NCBI RefSeq assembly: GCF_001545925.1
Contig: NZ_LMVQ01000101.1
Location: 1 to 41,071 of the forward strand
Length of the DNA stretch: 41,071 nucleotides
Direction of reading: 5' to 3'
Origin: Mycobacterium sp. NAZ190054
GTDB taxonomy: Bacteria; Actinomycetota; Actinomycetes; Mycobacteriales; Mycobacteriaceae
The notes below the pieces were generated by a model. The model was not told the origin of the DNA, made no database searches, and was given only the letters and a program-made list of their open reading frames with translations. Every line of letters begins with the position of its first letter. The stretch's first letter is position 1. Below are positions 7,780 to 16,156 of the stretch, one piece after another. The translations under genes were made by a program, and so were the position numbers.

Positions 7780-10620
7780 TTATGACCTCGGCGGTACACG
7801 CAGCGGACGTGACCGCACCACCAGCGGCCACCAGAACCAGCGGCCCAGCAGCGTCGCGATGGACGGCATCATGAACGCGCGGACGATGAACGTGTCGAAC
7901 AGCAGGCCCAGCCCGATCGTGGTCCCCACCTGCGCCATCACCCGCAGATCGCTGACCACCATCGACGCCATGGTCAGTGCGAACACCACCCCGGCGACCG
8001 TCACCACGCTGCCGGTGCCGCCGATCGCGCGGATGATGCCGGTCTTGATCCCGGCCGGAATCTCCTCCTTGAACCGGGAGACCAGCAGCAGGTTGTAGTC
8101 GGAGCCGACGGCGATCAACGCGATGATCGACAGCGCCAGCACCATCCAGTGCAGTTCGATGCCGACGATGTGCTGCCAGATCAGGATCGAGATCCCGAAC
8201 GACGCGCCCAGCGACAGCGTCACGGTCCCGACGATCACCAGCGCGGCGACCAGGCTGCGCGTGAGCACCAGCATGATCATCAGTACCAGGCACAGCGCCG
8301 AGATGACCGCGATCAACAGGTCGTAGCGGGAGCCGTCGGACATGTCCTTGAACGTCGCGGCGGTGCCGCCCAGCTGGATGTTCGCGTTCTCCAGCGGGGT
8401 GCCCTTGAGCGCCTCGATCGCCGCGATCTTGATCGGTTCGACGCGCTGCAGCGCCTCCTCGGTGGTCGGGTTGCCGCGGTGGGCGATGAGCATCCGCACG
8501 GTCTTGCCGTCGGGCGAGAAGAAACTCTCCATCGCCCGTTTGAAGTCCTCGTTCTCGAACACCTCGGGCGGCAGGTAGAACGAGTCGTCGTTCTTGGCCG
8601 CGTCGAAGGCCTTGCCCATCTCGGTGGAGTCGCGGGTCAGCTCGTCCATCTGATCGTAGAAGCCGCCCATGGTGGCGTAGGTCGTCAGCATCATCTGACG
8701 CATGCTCTCCATGGTCTCGATCATCGGCGGGAACGTCGCGAGCATCTGCGGCAGCAGCGCCTTCATCTGGTCCATGTTCACGACGGCCTTGTCGAAGGTG
8801 TCGGTCATCGTGCTGATGCCGTCCATGGAGTCGAACAGCGACCGGAAAGACCAGCACAGCGGGATGTTGTAGCAGTGCGGTTCCCAGTAGAAGTAGTTGC
8901 GGATCGGGCGGAACTGGTCGTCGAAGTTGGCCACCATGTCCCGCAACTGGTGCACGGTGTCCCGCATCTCCGTCATGTCGTCGATCATCACGGTGGTGAG
9001 GTCGGAGAACCTCGTCATCAGGCCGTACATCGTCTTCATCGTCGCGATGGTCTCGCCGATGTCGTCGGCCTGAACGCGCATGTCGGCGATGCGGTCCTTC
9101 ATCAGCTTCATGTTCTGCTGCTGACCGACGCCCTGCATGCTGATCAGGAACGGGATCGAGGTGTGCGCGATGGGCGCGCCGTCCGGCCGGCTCGGGGCCT
9201 GCACCCGCGCCACCCCTTCGACGTTGAAGACCCGCTTGGCCAGCCGGTCGAGGATCAGGAAGTCCGACGAGTTGCGCAGGTCGCGGTCGGCCTCGACGAT
9301 CAGCACCTCGGGGCTCATCCGCGACAGCGAGAAGTACTTCGTCGCCGCCTGCAGGCCCGCGTTGGCGGGGATGGACTCAGGGATGTAGCGGGTGTCGTCG
9401 TAGCTGGTCTGGTAGCCGGGCAGTGCGGCGAGCCCGATCAGCGCCAGCGCCAACGACGCCACCAGGATGGGCCCGGGCCAGCGCACCACGGTCGTACCGA
9501 CACGCCGCCAGGACCGGATCCGCATGGCGCGTTTGGGTTCGAGCAGGCCGAACCGGCTGCCCACGGTGACGATCGCCGGCCCCAGGGTGAGCGCGACGGC
9601 CACCCCGGCGAGGATGCCCACCGCGCAGGGCACGCCCATGCTCTGGAAGTACGGCATCCGGGTGAACGACAGGCAGTACATGGCGCCGGCGATGGTCAAC
9701 CCGGAGCCGAGCACCACGTGGGCGGTGCCGTGGAACATCTCGTAGTAGGCGGCCTCGCGGTCGGCCCCGGACGCGCGGGCTTCCTGATAGCGGCCCACCA
9801 GGAAGATCGCGTAGTCGGTGCCGGCCGCCACGGCCAGCGAGATCAGCAGGTTCACCGCGAACGTCGACAGCCCGATGACCTGGAAGTGCCCCAGCGCCGC
9901 CACCACCCCGCGGGCCACCGACATCTGGACGCCGACCATGATCAGCAGCAGCACCACGGTGGTGATCGAGCGGTAGAAGAACAGCAGCAGCACGATGATC
10001 ACGACGAACGTGACCAGCAGGATCAGCGCCATGCTGCTCTCGCCGGCGATGTTGACGTCGGCGGTCAGCGCCGCGGGCCCGGTGACGTGCACCTGCACCC
10101 CGGGCGGCGGTGGTGAGTCGGCGACGATGTCGCGCACGGCCGCGACCGACTCGTTGGACTTCGTCTCGCCCATGTTCCCGGCCAGGTTCAGCGCGACGTA
10201 GGCGGCGTGGCCGTCGGTGCTCTGCGCGGCGGCCTCGGTCAGCGGGTCGCCCCACATGTCCTGGATGTTGCGGACGTGCTCCGGGGCGGCCTCGAGTTTC
10301 TCGATCAGCTGGTCGTAGTAGGCGTGCGCGTCGTCACCGAGCGGCCGGTCCCCTTCGAGCACCACCATCGCGATGGAGTCGGAGTCCGACTCGCCGAACA
10401 GCCGGCCCATGTCCGACATCGCCCGCATCGCCGGCGCATCGCTGGGGCTCATCGACACCGCGTTCTGCGCCGCCACCACCTCCAGTTGCGGCACCAGCAG
10501 GTTCAGTGCCGCGACCAGAAGCACCCATCCGAGGATGATCGGGACCGCCAGACGGCGGATCCAGCGGGCGACGGGCGTGGGGTCCTGCAGGGACCTGCCG
10601 GCGTGCGTTGACGGTCTCAT
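7780..10620 (-). CDS. mmpL: MmpL-family RND transporter (MmpL4/5-like), probable siderophore exporter
   Basis: This is a 946-residue MmpL membrane transporter. After a cytoplasmic N-terminus ([13 protein letters not shown]) comes TM1, a periplasmic domain, a TM2-6 bundle, a second periplasmic domain, and TM7-12. The GTDY motif in TM4 ([14 protein letters not shown]) and GSDY in TM10 ([14 protein letters not shown]) carry the Asp-Tyr proton-relay pairs of the family. The second periplasmic domain holds a long Met- and Gln-rich alpha-helical hairpin (about residues 515-730, with [19 protein letters not shown] and [15 protein letters not shown]), typical of MmpL4/MmpL5 and absent from MmpL3. The ATG at 10620 overlaps the mmpS stop by 4 bases. 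Siderophore export is inferred from this subtype, the coupled mmpS, the iron box upstream, and the nearby mbt operon. As I recall, M. tuberculosis has no mmpL at this site. Confidence 0.92.
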   Translation of the reverse strand: MRPSTHAGRSLQDPTPVARWIRRLAVPIILGWVLLVAALNLLVPQLEVVAAQNAVSMSPSDAPAMRAMSDMGRLFGESDSDSIAMVVLEGDRPLGDDAHAYYDQLIEKLEAAPEHVRNIQDMWGDPLTEAAAQSTDGHAAYVALNLAGNMGETKSNESVAAVRDIVADSPPPPGVQVHVTGPAALTADVNIAGESSMALILLVTFVVIIVLLLFFYRSITTVVLLLIMVGVQMSVARGVVAALGHFQVIGLSTFAVNLLISLAVAAGTDYAIFLVGRYQEARASGADREAAYYEMFHGTAHVVLGSGLTIAGAMYCLSFTRMPYFQSMGVPCAVGILAGVAVALTLGPAIVTVGSRFGLLEPKRAMRIRSWRRVGTTVVRWPGPILVASLALALIGLAALPGYQTSYDDTRYIPESIPANAGLQAATKYFSLSRMSPEVLIVEADRDLRNSSDFLILDRLAKRVFNVEGVARVQAPSRPDGAPIAHTSIPFLISMQGVGQQQNMKLMKDRIADMRVQADDIGETIATMKTMYGLMTRFSDLTTVMIDDMTEMRDTVHQLRDMVANFDDQFRPIRNYFYWEPHCYNIPLCWSFRSLFDSMDGISTMTDTFDKAVVNMDQMKALLPQMLATFPPMIETMESMRQMMLTTYATMGGFYDQMDELTRDSTEMGKAFDAAKNDDSFYLPPEVFENEDFKRAMESFFSPDGKTVRMLIAHRGNPTTEEALQRVEPIKIAAIEALKGTPLENANIQLGGTAATFKDMSDGSRYDLLIAVISALCLVLMIMLVLTRSLVAALVIVGTVTLSLGASFGISILIWQHIVGIELHWMVLALSIIALIAVGSDYNLLLVSRFKEEIPAGIKTGIIRAIGGTGSVVTVAGVVFALTMASMVVSDLRVMAQVGTTIGLGLLFDTFIVRAFMMPSIATLLGRWFWWPLVVRSRPLRVPPRS

Positions 10621-11048
10621 GCCGACTTCGTGAAGCAGTAGACGTAGGCGCTGACGTTGTAGGCGGTGCGTTCGTCCTTGACCACGTCGTCGGCGGAGAT
10701 GCGGCAACCGATGAAGTCGCCGTCACCCTGGGCCACCACGTTGCCGACCATGGCCGGCGAGGTCGTCTCGACCTCGATCGACCAGGGCAACTGCGCGCCG
10801 ACCACCTGATTCGGATCGCCCTCGGCGTCGATGTAGTTGATGTCGGCGGTGGCGCCGGGCTCGCCGAAGATCTCGTAGCGCACGATCTTCGGGTCGGACC
10901 TGTTGGAATCCTCGGACATGCTCCCCGCATAGGTCGGCAGTTGGTGCGAGCCGAAGATGCTGCGGATCCGCCACACCGAAAAGCCGCCGACCACGAGCAC
11001 GAGCACCAGTACGAGCGGTATCCACGCTCTGGTCAGACGGGTGAGAAT
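10617..11048 (-). CDS. mmpS: MmpS-family transport accessory protein, likely ATT start
   Basis: MmpS proteins are about 140-residue membrane-anchored periplasmic partners of MmpL exporters. A single N-terminal TM helix ([16 protein letters not shown]) is followed by a beta-sandwich domain with family blocks [47 protein letters not shown] and the C-terminal [10 protein letters not shown]. The first conventional start codon in frame is GTG 11006, but it lies inside the TM helix. The homologous N-terminus begins upstream, and an ATT at 11048-11046 gives [12 protein letters not shown], closely resembling MmpS5. It has an AAGGA Shine-Dalgarno 6 bases upstream (11059-11055), and no ATG, GTG or TTG is available in frame. 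The predicted length is then 143 residues. An IdeR-like box lies at 11091-11109. Confidence 0.85.
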   Translation of the reverse strand: MLTRLTRAWIPLVLVLVLVVGGFSVWRIRSIFGSHQLPTYAGSMSEDSNRSDPKIVRYEIFGEPGATADINYIDAEGDPNQVVGAQLPWSIEVETTSPAMVGNVVAQGDGDFIGCRISADDVVKDERTAYNVSAYVYCFTKSA

Positions 11049-11054
11049 CGGGAG

Positions 11055-11059
11055 TCCTT
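11055..11059 (-). promoter_or_regulatory. Ribosome binding site supporting an ATT start for mmpS
   Basis: On the minus strand AAGGA is followed by a 6-base spacer (CTCCCG) and then ATT at 11048-11046. The spacing is ideal. The frame then encodes the conserved pre-TM segment [10 protein letters not shown], which the next start, GTG 11006, would cut off. Confidence 0.6.
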
Positions 11060-11090
11060 CGAGATCGGCAGTCCTCGGGTTCTTACAGCC

Positions 11091-11109
11091 AGAGGGAAGG
11101 CTAACCTAT
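11091..11109 (-). promoter_or_regulatory. IdeR-like iron box upstream of mmpS-mmpL
   Basis: The plus-strand 19-mer AGAGGGAAGGCTAACCTAT matches the mycobacterial IdeR consensus TWAGGTWAGSCTWACCTWA at 15 of 19 positions, including an almost perfect right half (GGCTAACCTA). It lies about 43 bases upstream of the proposed mmpS start, a normal operator position. IdeR with ferrous iron represses such promoters, so mmpS-mmpL should be induced in iron starvation together with the mbt genes. Confidence 0.72.
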
Positions 11110-11146
11110 CTAAGATTCGACCGGGTGACTACCCCCCGGGGGTTTA

Positions 11147-11887
11147 CTACGACCAACGTCCGGTCAGCGCGCCGAGCGCGCCGAGGGCGACCGCGGCGGC
11201 CGTGGAGGTGCGCAGCACCGAGGGCCCGAGCCGCACCGCGACGGCCCCGGCTCCGGTCAGCTCGGCCAGTTCGTCGTCGGCGACGCCGCCTTCCGGCCCG
11301 ACGACCAGACTCAGCGAATCAGCATGCGCCACCGGCAGTTCGGCCAGCGGTCGGGTGGCCGACTCGTGCAGCACCAGCACAGTGCCCGGCGGCGCCGACC
11401 GAGTCGACTCGATCAGGTCGCGGGTGGACACCAGACCGTCCACCGCGGGGATGTAGGGGCGTCGCGACTGCCGGGCCGCCGACCGCGCCACCGCGCGCCA
11501 GCGTCGTAAGCCCTTGTCCACCTTGGCCGCACCGTCCCAGCGCGCGACGCAGCGCGACGCCTGCCACGCGACGAACGCGTCCGCGCCTGCCTCGGTGGCC
11601 AGTTCGACCGCCAGTTCCGAGCGGTCGGACTTGGGCAGGGCCTGCACGACGGTGACGGCGGGTGTGGGCGCCGGCACTGTGTGGCGGTCCAGCACCCGGG
11701 CGGTCAGCCGTCCCCTGGCGACGTCCTCGACGACACAGTGCGCGACCGTCCCGGCACCGTCGGCCAGGTCGAGTTCCTCCCCCGGCCTGGTGCGCCGCAC
11801 CGTGGCCGCGTGGTGCCCCTCGTCGCCGTCCACGACGGCGAGTTCCCCCGGCGCGGGGACTGCGTCGACATAAAAGAGGGCGCGCAC
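11147..11887 (-). CDS. rsmE: 16S rRNA m3U1498 methyltransferase RsmE
   Basis: RsmE is a SPOUT-class methyltransferase that methylates N3 of U1498 in 16S rRNA using S-adenosylmethionine. The 246-residue protein has an N-terminal PUA-like RNA-binding region ([17 protein letters not shown]-type block: [13 protein letters not shown]) and a C-terminal knotted SPOUT domain with [13 protein letters not shown] and [11 protein letters not shown] as cofactor-binding signatures. [19 protein letters not shown] is also characteristic. The length is normal. Start ATG 11887 is 6 bases after the dnaJ2 stop, so it is probably co-transcribed with hrcA-dnaJ2, as in other actinobacteria (Rv2372c). Confidence 0.96.
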   Translation of the reverse strand: MRALFYVDAVPAPGELAVVDGDEGHHAATVRRTRPGEELDLADGAGTVAHCVVEDVARGRLTARVLDRHTVPAPTPAVTVVQALPKSDRSELAVELATEAGADAFVAWQASRCVARWDGAAKVDKGLRRWRAVARSAARQSRRPYIPAVDGLVSTRDLIESTRSAPPGTVLVLHESATRPLAELPVAHADSLSLVVGPEGGVADDELAELTGAGAVAVRLGPSVLRTSTAAAVALGALGALTGRWS

Positions 11888-11893
11888 GCCGGG

Positions 11894-13042
11894 CTAGCGA
11901 CCGGTGAACGTCTCGCGCAGCCGCGAGAACAGCCCACCCCCGTGTGTGGACGCGTTGCCGTTCTGGGCCGACCGCACCTCGGCGGTGTCCTTGGTGCGTT
12001 CCTTGAAAGCCCGCAGCAACTCGATGTCCTCGTGGTCGAGCCGCGACGGCACGACGACGTCGATGTGGGCGTGCAGATCGCCGCGCACCCCGGACCGCAG
12101 GTGCGGCATGCCGTGCCCGCGCAGTGTGGTCACCGAACCGGGCTGGGTGCCCGCGGGGATGGTGATCTCGGTCGGCCCGTCGAGGATCGCGTCGACGACC
12201 ACCGTGGTGCCCAGCGCGGCGTCGACCATCGGGACCGACACCGTGCAGTGCAGGTCGTCGCCGTCCCGGACGAACGTCGGGTGCGGTTTCTCGTGCACCT
12301 CGACGTAGAGGTCGCCGGCCGGTCCGCCGCCTGGCCCGACCTCGCCCTGCGCGGCCAGCCGCACCCGCATGCCGTCGCCGACACCGGCGGGGATCTTGAC
12401 GCTGATCTCGCGGCGGGCCCGCACGCGGCCGTCGCCGGAACACCGGTTGCACGGGTTCGGGATCACCTCGCCGACGCCACCGCACACCGGGCACGGCCGC
12501 GAGGTCATGACCTGCCCGAGCAGGGACCGCTGCACGGTCTGGATCTCGCCGCGACCACCGCAGGTGTCGCAGGTGACCGGCGAGGAGTTGCCGTGGGTGC
12601 CCTTGCCGTGGCAGAGGTCGCACAGGATCGCGGTGTCGACGGTGACCTGCTTGGTCACCCCCGTCGCACACTCCTCGAGGTCGAGGCGCATGCGCAGCAG
12701 CGAGTCCGAACCGGGCCGGACGCGCCCGACCGGTCCGCGCGATGTCGCGCCGCCACCGAAGAACGCCTCGAACACGTCGCCGAGGCCGCCGAACCCGGAG
12801 AAACCCCCGCCGCCGGCCGCGGCCGACTCCAACGGGTCCCCGCCGAGGTCGACGATGCGCCGCTTCTCCGGATCACTGAGCACCTCGTAGGCGGCGCTGA
12901 TCTCCTGGAAGCGGGCCTGGGCGCCCTCATCCGGATTGACGTCAGGGTGCAGTTCGCGGGCGAGCCTGCGGTAGGCGCGCTTGATCTCCGAATCACTCGC
13001 GCCCTTGCTCACTCCGAGCAGCCCGTAATAGTCGCGTGCCAC
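11894..13042 (-). CDS. dnaJ2: Chaperone DnaJ (DnaJ2)
   Basis: This 382-residue co-chaperone stimulates DnaK ATPase activity. The J domain occupies residues 1-70 with HPD at 32-34. A Gly/Phe-rich linker ([22 protein letters not shown]) follows. A zinc domain then carries four CxxCxGxG repeats ([32 protein letters not shown]), before the two substrate-binding beta domains. I chose GTG 13042: it has a Shine-Dalgarno GAAAGG about 6 bases upstream and yields the standard N-terminus RDYYGLLGV. The longer frame to 13075 adds only non-homologous residues. It lies 40 bases downstream of hrcA, the usual actinobacterial hrcA-dnaJ2 pair, distinct from the dnaK-operon dnaJ1. Confidence 0.96.
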   Translation of the reverse strand: MARDYYGLLGVSKGASDSEIKRAYRRLARELHPDVNPDEGAQARFQEISAAYEVLSDPEKRRIVDLGGDPLESAAAGGGGFSGFGGLGDVFEAFFGGGATSRGPVGRVRPGSDSLLRMRLDLEECATGVTKQVTVDTAILCDLCHGKGTHGNSSPVTCDTCGGRGEIQTVQRSLLGQVMTSRPCPVCGGVGEVIPNPCNRCSGDGRVRARREISVKIPAGVGDGMRVRLAAQGEVGPGGGPAGDLYVEVHEKPHPTFVRDGDDLHCTVSVPMVDAALGTTVVVDAILDGPTEITIPAGTQPGSVTTLRGHGMPHLRSGVRGDLHAHIDVVVPSRLDHEDIELLRAFKERTKDTAEVRSAQNGNASTHGGGLFSRLRETFTGR

Positions 13043-13082
13043 GCTCAACCTTTCCCACCCGACCGATCCGCCCAAGGGCGGG

Positions 13083-14114
13083 TCAGCGGTTTCCTAAGAC
13101 CTCGCCAATATAGAGAGCAACTGCGGCGACGTTCGCGATGGTTCCCGGATAGTCCATCCGTGTGGGACCCAACACACCCATGCCGCCGAACACCTTGCCC
13201 TCGCTGCCGTACGCGGTGCTGATCACCGAGGTGCCCGCCATCTCCTCGGCCTCGGTCTCGTGACCGATCCGCACGGTCACCTTGCCCGCCTCCTGCTGCT
13301 TGGCCAGCAGGCGCAGCACCACGACCTGCTCCTCCAGGGCTTCCAGCACCGACCGCAACGACCCGCCGAAGTCCGCGGTGTTGTGCGTCAGATTCGCCGT
13401 GCCGCCCAGCAGCAGCCGCTCCTCGGTGTGCTCGACCAGCGTCTCGACGAGCACCGTGGCCGACCTGCCGACCGCGTTGGCCAGCCCGCCCTGCCCGTTG
13501 AGGTGCGAGGCCAGGTCCGACACCGCGATCGAGGCCGCCGTCAGCGGCTTGCCTTCCAGCGCCTGGCCCAGCAGGTCGCGCAGTTGAGACAGCTGCGCGT
13601 CGTCGATCGGGTCGCCGAGTTCGACGATGCGCTGGTCCACCCGCCCGGTGTCGGTGATCACGACCAACAGCAGCCGGGCTGGCGTCAGCGCCACCACCTC
13701 GAGGCGCCGCACCGACGAGGTGGTCAGGGTCGGGTACTGGACGACCGCGACCTGCCGGGTGAGCTGTGCGAGCAGCCGCACCGCCCGGCGCAGCACGTCG
13801 TCGAGGTCGACGCCGGATTCCAGGAAGGACAGGATCGCGCGCCGCTCGGCCCCGGACATCGGTTTGACGTCTTCGAGCCGGTCGACGAACTCGCGGTAGC
13901 CCTTCTCCGTCGGCACCCGTCCCGAGCTGGTGTGCGGCTGTGTGATGTATCCCTCGGCCTCCAGGACCGCCATGTCGTTGCGCACGGTCGCACTGGAGAC
14001 GCCGAGGTTGTGACGTTCCACGAGAGCCTTGGATCCGATCGGCTCCTTCGTGGCGACGAAATCGGCGACGATGGCCCGGAGAACCTCGAAACGACGTTCG
14101 TCGGCGCTGCCCAT
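13083..14114 (-). CDS. hrcA: Heat-inducible transcription repressor HrcA
   Basis: HrcA represses class I heat-shock genes (groE operons) by binding CIRCE elements. The 343-residue length is normal. The N-terminal winged helix is clear ([43 protein letters not shown]), followed by [18 protein letters not shown] and the GAF-like dimerisation core ending [22 protein letters not shown]. It is first in the hrcA-dnaJ2-rsmE run. I looked for a CIRCE inverted repeat (TTAGCACTC-N9-GAGTGCTAA) between 14115 and 14282 and did not see one, so autoregulation through CIRCE is not supported here. The adjacent divergent gene starts at 14283. Confidence 0.96.
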   Translation of the reverse strand: MGSADERRFEVLRAIVADFVATKEPIGSKALVERHNLGVSSATVRNDMAVLEAEGYITQPHTSSGRVPTEKGYREFVDRLEDVKPMSGAERRAILSFLESGVDLDDVLRRAVRLLAQLTRQVAVVQYPTLTTSSVRRLEVVALTPARLLLVVITDTGRVDQRIVELGDPIDDAQLSQLRDLLGQALEGKPLTAASIAVSDLASHLNGQGGLANAVGRSATVLVETLVEHTEERLLLGGTANLTHNTADFGGSLRSVLEALEEQVVVLRLLAKQQEAGKVTVRIGHETEAEEMAGTSVISTAYGSEGKVFGGMGVLGPTRMDYPGTIANVAAVALYIGEVLGNR

Positions 14115-14218
14115 TGTTCACCCACCTGAAGAAGACACGTCCTGGTCGCGTTCATTTTACGGTGATCACCGAATCTGTCGTCGAACGAGCGTCCGGCAGA
14201 CAGCGCGGGCGCGCCCGG

Positions 14219-14237
14219 CGCGGGGAGGCTACCCTAA
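14219..14237 (+). promoter_or_regulatory. Weak IdeR-like box in the hrcA/Rv2375-like intergenic region
   Basis: CGCGGGGAGGCTACCCTAA matches the IdeR consensus at about 13 of 19 positions, nearly all in the right half (GGCTAC/CCTAA). It lies 46 bases upstream of the small rightward gene. The left half is poor and the region is GC-rich, so a chance match is quite possible. Confidence 0.25.
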
Positions 14238-14282
14238 CGGACTAGACAGAACCACGGGGCAACGGGCAGCGAAGGCGCATCG

Positions 14283-14597
14283 ATGATCTTCAAAGGAGTT
14301 CGCGATGGCAGGCCCTACCCTGACCACGGGCTGTCGCACCGCCAGTGGGCCCAGATCCCGCCCCGGCAGATCCGCCTCGACGAACTCGTGATGACCACCA
14401 CCGTGCTGGCGCTCGACCGGCTGCTGTCCGAGGACTCGACCTTCTACGGCGATCTGTTCCCGCACGCGGTCAAGTGGCGCGGCAACGTCTACCTCGAGGA
14501 CGGGTTGCACCGCGCCGTGCGCGCCGCGCTGCGCAACCGCACGGTGCTGCATGCCCGGGTGTTCGACATGGACATGGCGGTCCCCCAGCCCAGCTGA
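14283..14597 (+). CDS. Conserved actinobacterial protein, ParB-like fold suspected (Rv2375-type)
   Basis: This 104-residue cytoplasmic protein of unknown function has a position and sequence that suggest it is the counterpart of M. tuberculosis Rv2375. The C-terminal half contains WRGNVYLEDGLHRAVRAALR followed by a beta-strand-like VLHARVFDMD. This resembles the DGHHR-AA segment of ParB/Srx-like nuclease-fold proteins, but I see no other ParB motif, so the fold is only a suspicion. The ATG at 14283 begins the conserved MIFKGVRDGRPYPDHGL start, although no strong Shine-Dalgarno is apparent. A hairpin and T-run follow the stop. In M. tuberculosis a cfp2 gene follows; here mbtH follows directly. 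Confidence 0.8.
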   Translation: MIFKGVRDGRPYPDHGLSHRQWAQIPPRQIRLDELVMTTTVLALDRLLSEDSTFYGDLFPHAVKWRGNVYLEDGLHRAVRAALRNRTVLHARVFDMDMAVPQPS

Positions 14598-14616
14598 CAG
14601 TCACCGCTGCTTTTTT
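14591..14616 (+). terminator. Probable intrinsic terminator after the Rv2375-like gene
   Basis: CAGCTGACAGTCACCGCTG can fold as CAGC-TGA / TCA-(CC bulge)-GCTG with a CAG loop, and is followed by C and six T residues (14611-14616). The stem overlaps the stop codon at 14595-14597. It faces away from the convergent mbtH end at 14653. The stem is short, and intrinsic terminators are often atypical in mycobacteria. Confidence 0.5.
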
Positions 14617-14652
14617 GCGCGAGCGGGCGCGTCTGAGGCCGCCACGCCGTGG

Positions 14653-14871
14653 TCAGGGGTTCGCGTTCATCGCCTCGCGCAGACTGCGGGGGCGCAGGTC
14701 CGTCCAGGTCTCTTCGACGTAGGCCAGGCAATCGGCGCGGGTGCTCTCCCCGAACACCACCCGCCACCCGGCCGGCACGTCGGCGAAGGTCGGCCACAGA
14801 CTGTACTGCTCCTCCTCGTTGACCAACACGTAGAACGTGCCGTTGTCGTCATCGAACGGGTTGGTGCTCAT
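14653..14871 (-). CDS. mbtH: MbtH-like protein, adenylation-domain chaperone
   Basis: MbtH-like proteins bind NRPS adenylation domains and are needed for their solubility or activity. The 72-residue product shows the family pattern [24 protein letters not shown], then [25 protein letters not shown], including the conserved Trp residues and NEE. The ATG at 14871 has GAGGAGAACC just upstream; an alternative at 14904 would add 11 unconserved residues. The gene is last in the mbt operon and overlaps the 3' end of mbtG by 23 bases. It is the founding member of the family by position and sequence. Confidence 0.97.
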   Translation of the reverse strand: MSTNPFDDDNGTFYVLVNEEEQYSLWPTFADVPAGWRVVFGESTRADCLAYVEETWTDLRPRSLREAMNANP

Positions 14872-16156
14872 CGGTTCTCCTCGTCGAAGGGGGTTGCGCC
14901 GCACCCGGGTAGCGGGCGCCCAGCACTCGATCGGACAGCAGCCCGAGGCAGCTGAGGTTCGGGAAGCCCGGGCCCTGCATCAGCCCGGACAGGCCGGGCA
15001 GGAACAGCTTCGGCGTCAGCGCGGCGACCGACAGGTCGTGGCCGATGGACTCCTGCAGCGAGTCACCCGTCAGCGGAGCACGCAGTGCCAACTCGATCAG
15101 GTCGCGCGCATCCTGACCGAACAACGGCTCGAACCACATCGAGTCGGCGCCGGACCCGTCGATCACCAGGTCGAAACCGTGCACGGTCTCCAGCGCCTCG
15201 CCCCCGCGGTTCGAGCTGAGCGTCAACCGGATCCGCTCGTCCCGGGCGACCGCGTGCGCGACCCGGCCCCGAAGGTGCCGGATCCGGTCGTCGGCGAGCA
15301 GTGCGTCCTGCACCCGCGCGGAGAACACGCCGCGGTCGGTACGGCCCAGCGCGTCGCGCCGCTCGGCCATCGTCAGACTGGTCCAGTCCGTCGGATCGGA
15401 GAACAGCGCGTTCTCGAAGAAGCTCTCCCCGCGGGTGAACAGCGTGACCTGCGGCGAGATCACGGTGATGGTCGAAACCCGGTGCCGGAACAGTTCGTTG
15501 AGCATCGACGCGGCGGTTTCGCCGCCGCCGATGACCGCGACCCGCTCGGCGACGATCAGGTCGGGCCGGGCGGCGCGCTCCCAGAACTGCGCGATGGACA
15601 ACACCCTCGGGTCGTACGGCAGAATCGAGCGCTGAGCCTGGCCCGGGCCGGTGATCATCACGCCGTCGGCGTACACGCTCTGCTGCGGGGTGATCAGTTC
15701 CCAGCGATGACCGTCGGTCGAGATGCGTTGCACCTCACCGGTGATCACCGTCATCCCGATGTTGTCGGCGACCCAGCGCAGGTAGCGGCTCCAGCCGGCG
15801 TGCGTCGGCGCCGGCCTGCCCCGGTCGATCCATTCGGCGAACTGTGCACTGGCCACCAGATAGGACTGCCAGCTGTGCCGCATCATCCGCTCGTCGAGTT
15901 CGGCGTTGCGGCGCGGCACCAGCGACGAGCGATACGGGAAGCCGACATCCTTCTCGGGACTGGTGCCGAGCCGGTGCTGGCCGTCCGTCCAGCCGCCGAC
16001 GGCCTGCCAGTTGGCGCCGACGACGCTGCGCTCGACGGCCACCACGTCGGGTGCGTCCACACCCATGGCGCGAAGCTCGGCCGCCTTGGCCGCCACCGCG
16101 ATCGCTTTCGGCCCGGCACCGACGACGGCGAGGGTCGGGGCGGTAGGTGATGTCAT
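14849..16156 (-). CDS. mbtG: Lysine N6-monooxygenase MbtG
   Basis: MbtG is a flavin N-monooxygenase that hydroxylates the epsilon-amino group of the lysine residues of mycobactin, creating the iron-binding hydroxamates. The 435-residue protein has an FAD-binding GAGPKA motif at 13-18, an NADPH-binding motif IGGGETAAS in the middle, and the C-terminal substrate block ([22 protein letters not shown]) typical of SidA/IucD-like enzymes. The ATG at 16156 overlaps the mbtF stop by 4 bases (ATGA); the longer frame to 16243 lies within mbtF and is not used. Located between mbtF and mbtH as in M. tuberculosis. Confidence 0.96.
   Translation of the reverse strand: MTSPTAPTLAVVGAGPKAIAVAAKAAELRAMGVDAPDVVAVERSVVGANWQAVGGWTDGQHRLGTSPEKDVGFPYRSSLVPRRNAELDERMMRHSWQSYLVASAQFAEWIDRGRPAPTHAGWSRYLRWVADNIGMTVITGEVQRISTDGHRWELITPQQSVYADGVMITGPGQAQRSILPYDPRVLSIAQFWERAARPDLIVAERVAVIGGGETAASMLNELFRHRVSTITVISPQVTLFTRGESFFENALFSDPTDWTSLTMAERRDALGRTDRGVFSARVQDALLADDRIRHLRGRVAHAVARDERIRLTLSSNRGGEALETVHGFDLVIDGSGADSMWFEPLFGQDARDLIELALRAPLTGDSLQESIGHDLSVAALTPKLFLPGLSGLMQGPGFPNLSCLGLLSDRVLGARYPGAAQPPSTRRTDEHQPVR

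Noticed and set aside
8149-10116. Long plus-strand open frame (655 codons) antisense to mmpL
   Set aside because: It mirrors the GC3 bias of the real gene and encodes low-complexity His/Arg/Asp/Gln-rich sequence with no domain pattern; mmpL is clearly the true gene.
10951-11006. GTG 11006 as the mmpS start
   Set aside because: It would begin inside the TM helix and discard conserved residues (TRAWIPLVL). The upstream ATT with a Shine-Dalgarno fits better.
14115-14282. Search for a CIRCE element upstream of hrcA
   Set aside because: No TTAGCACTC-N9-GAGTGCTAA-like inverted repeat is present; the TGATCA-like palindrome near 14162 is too short to count.
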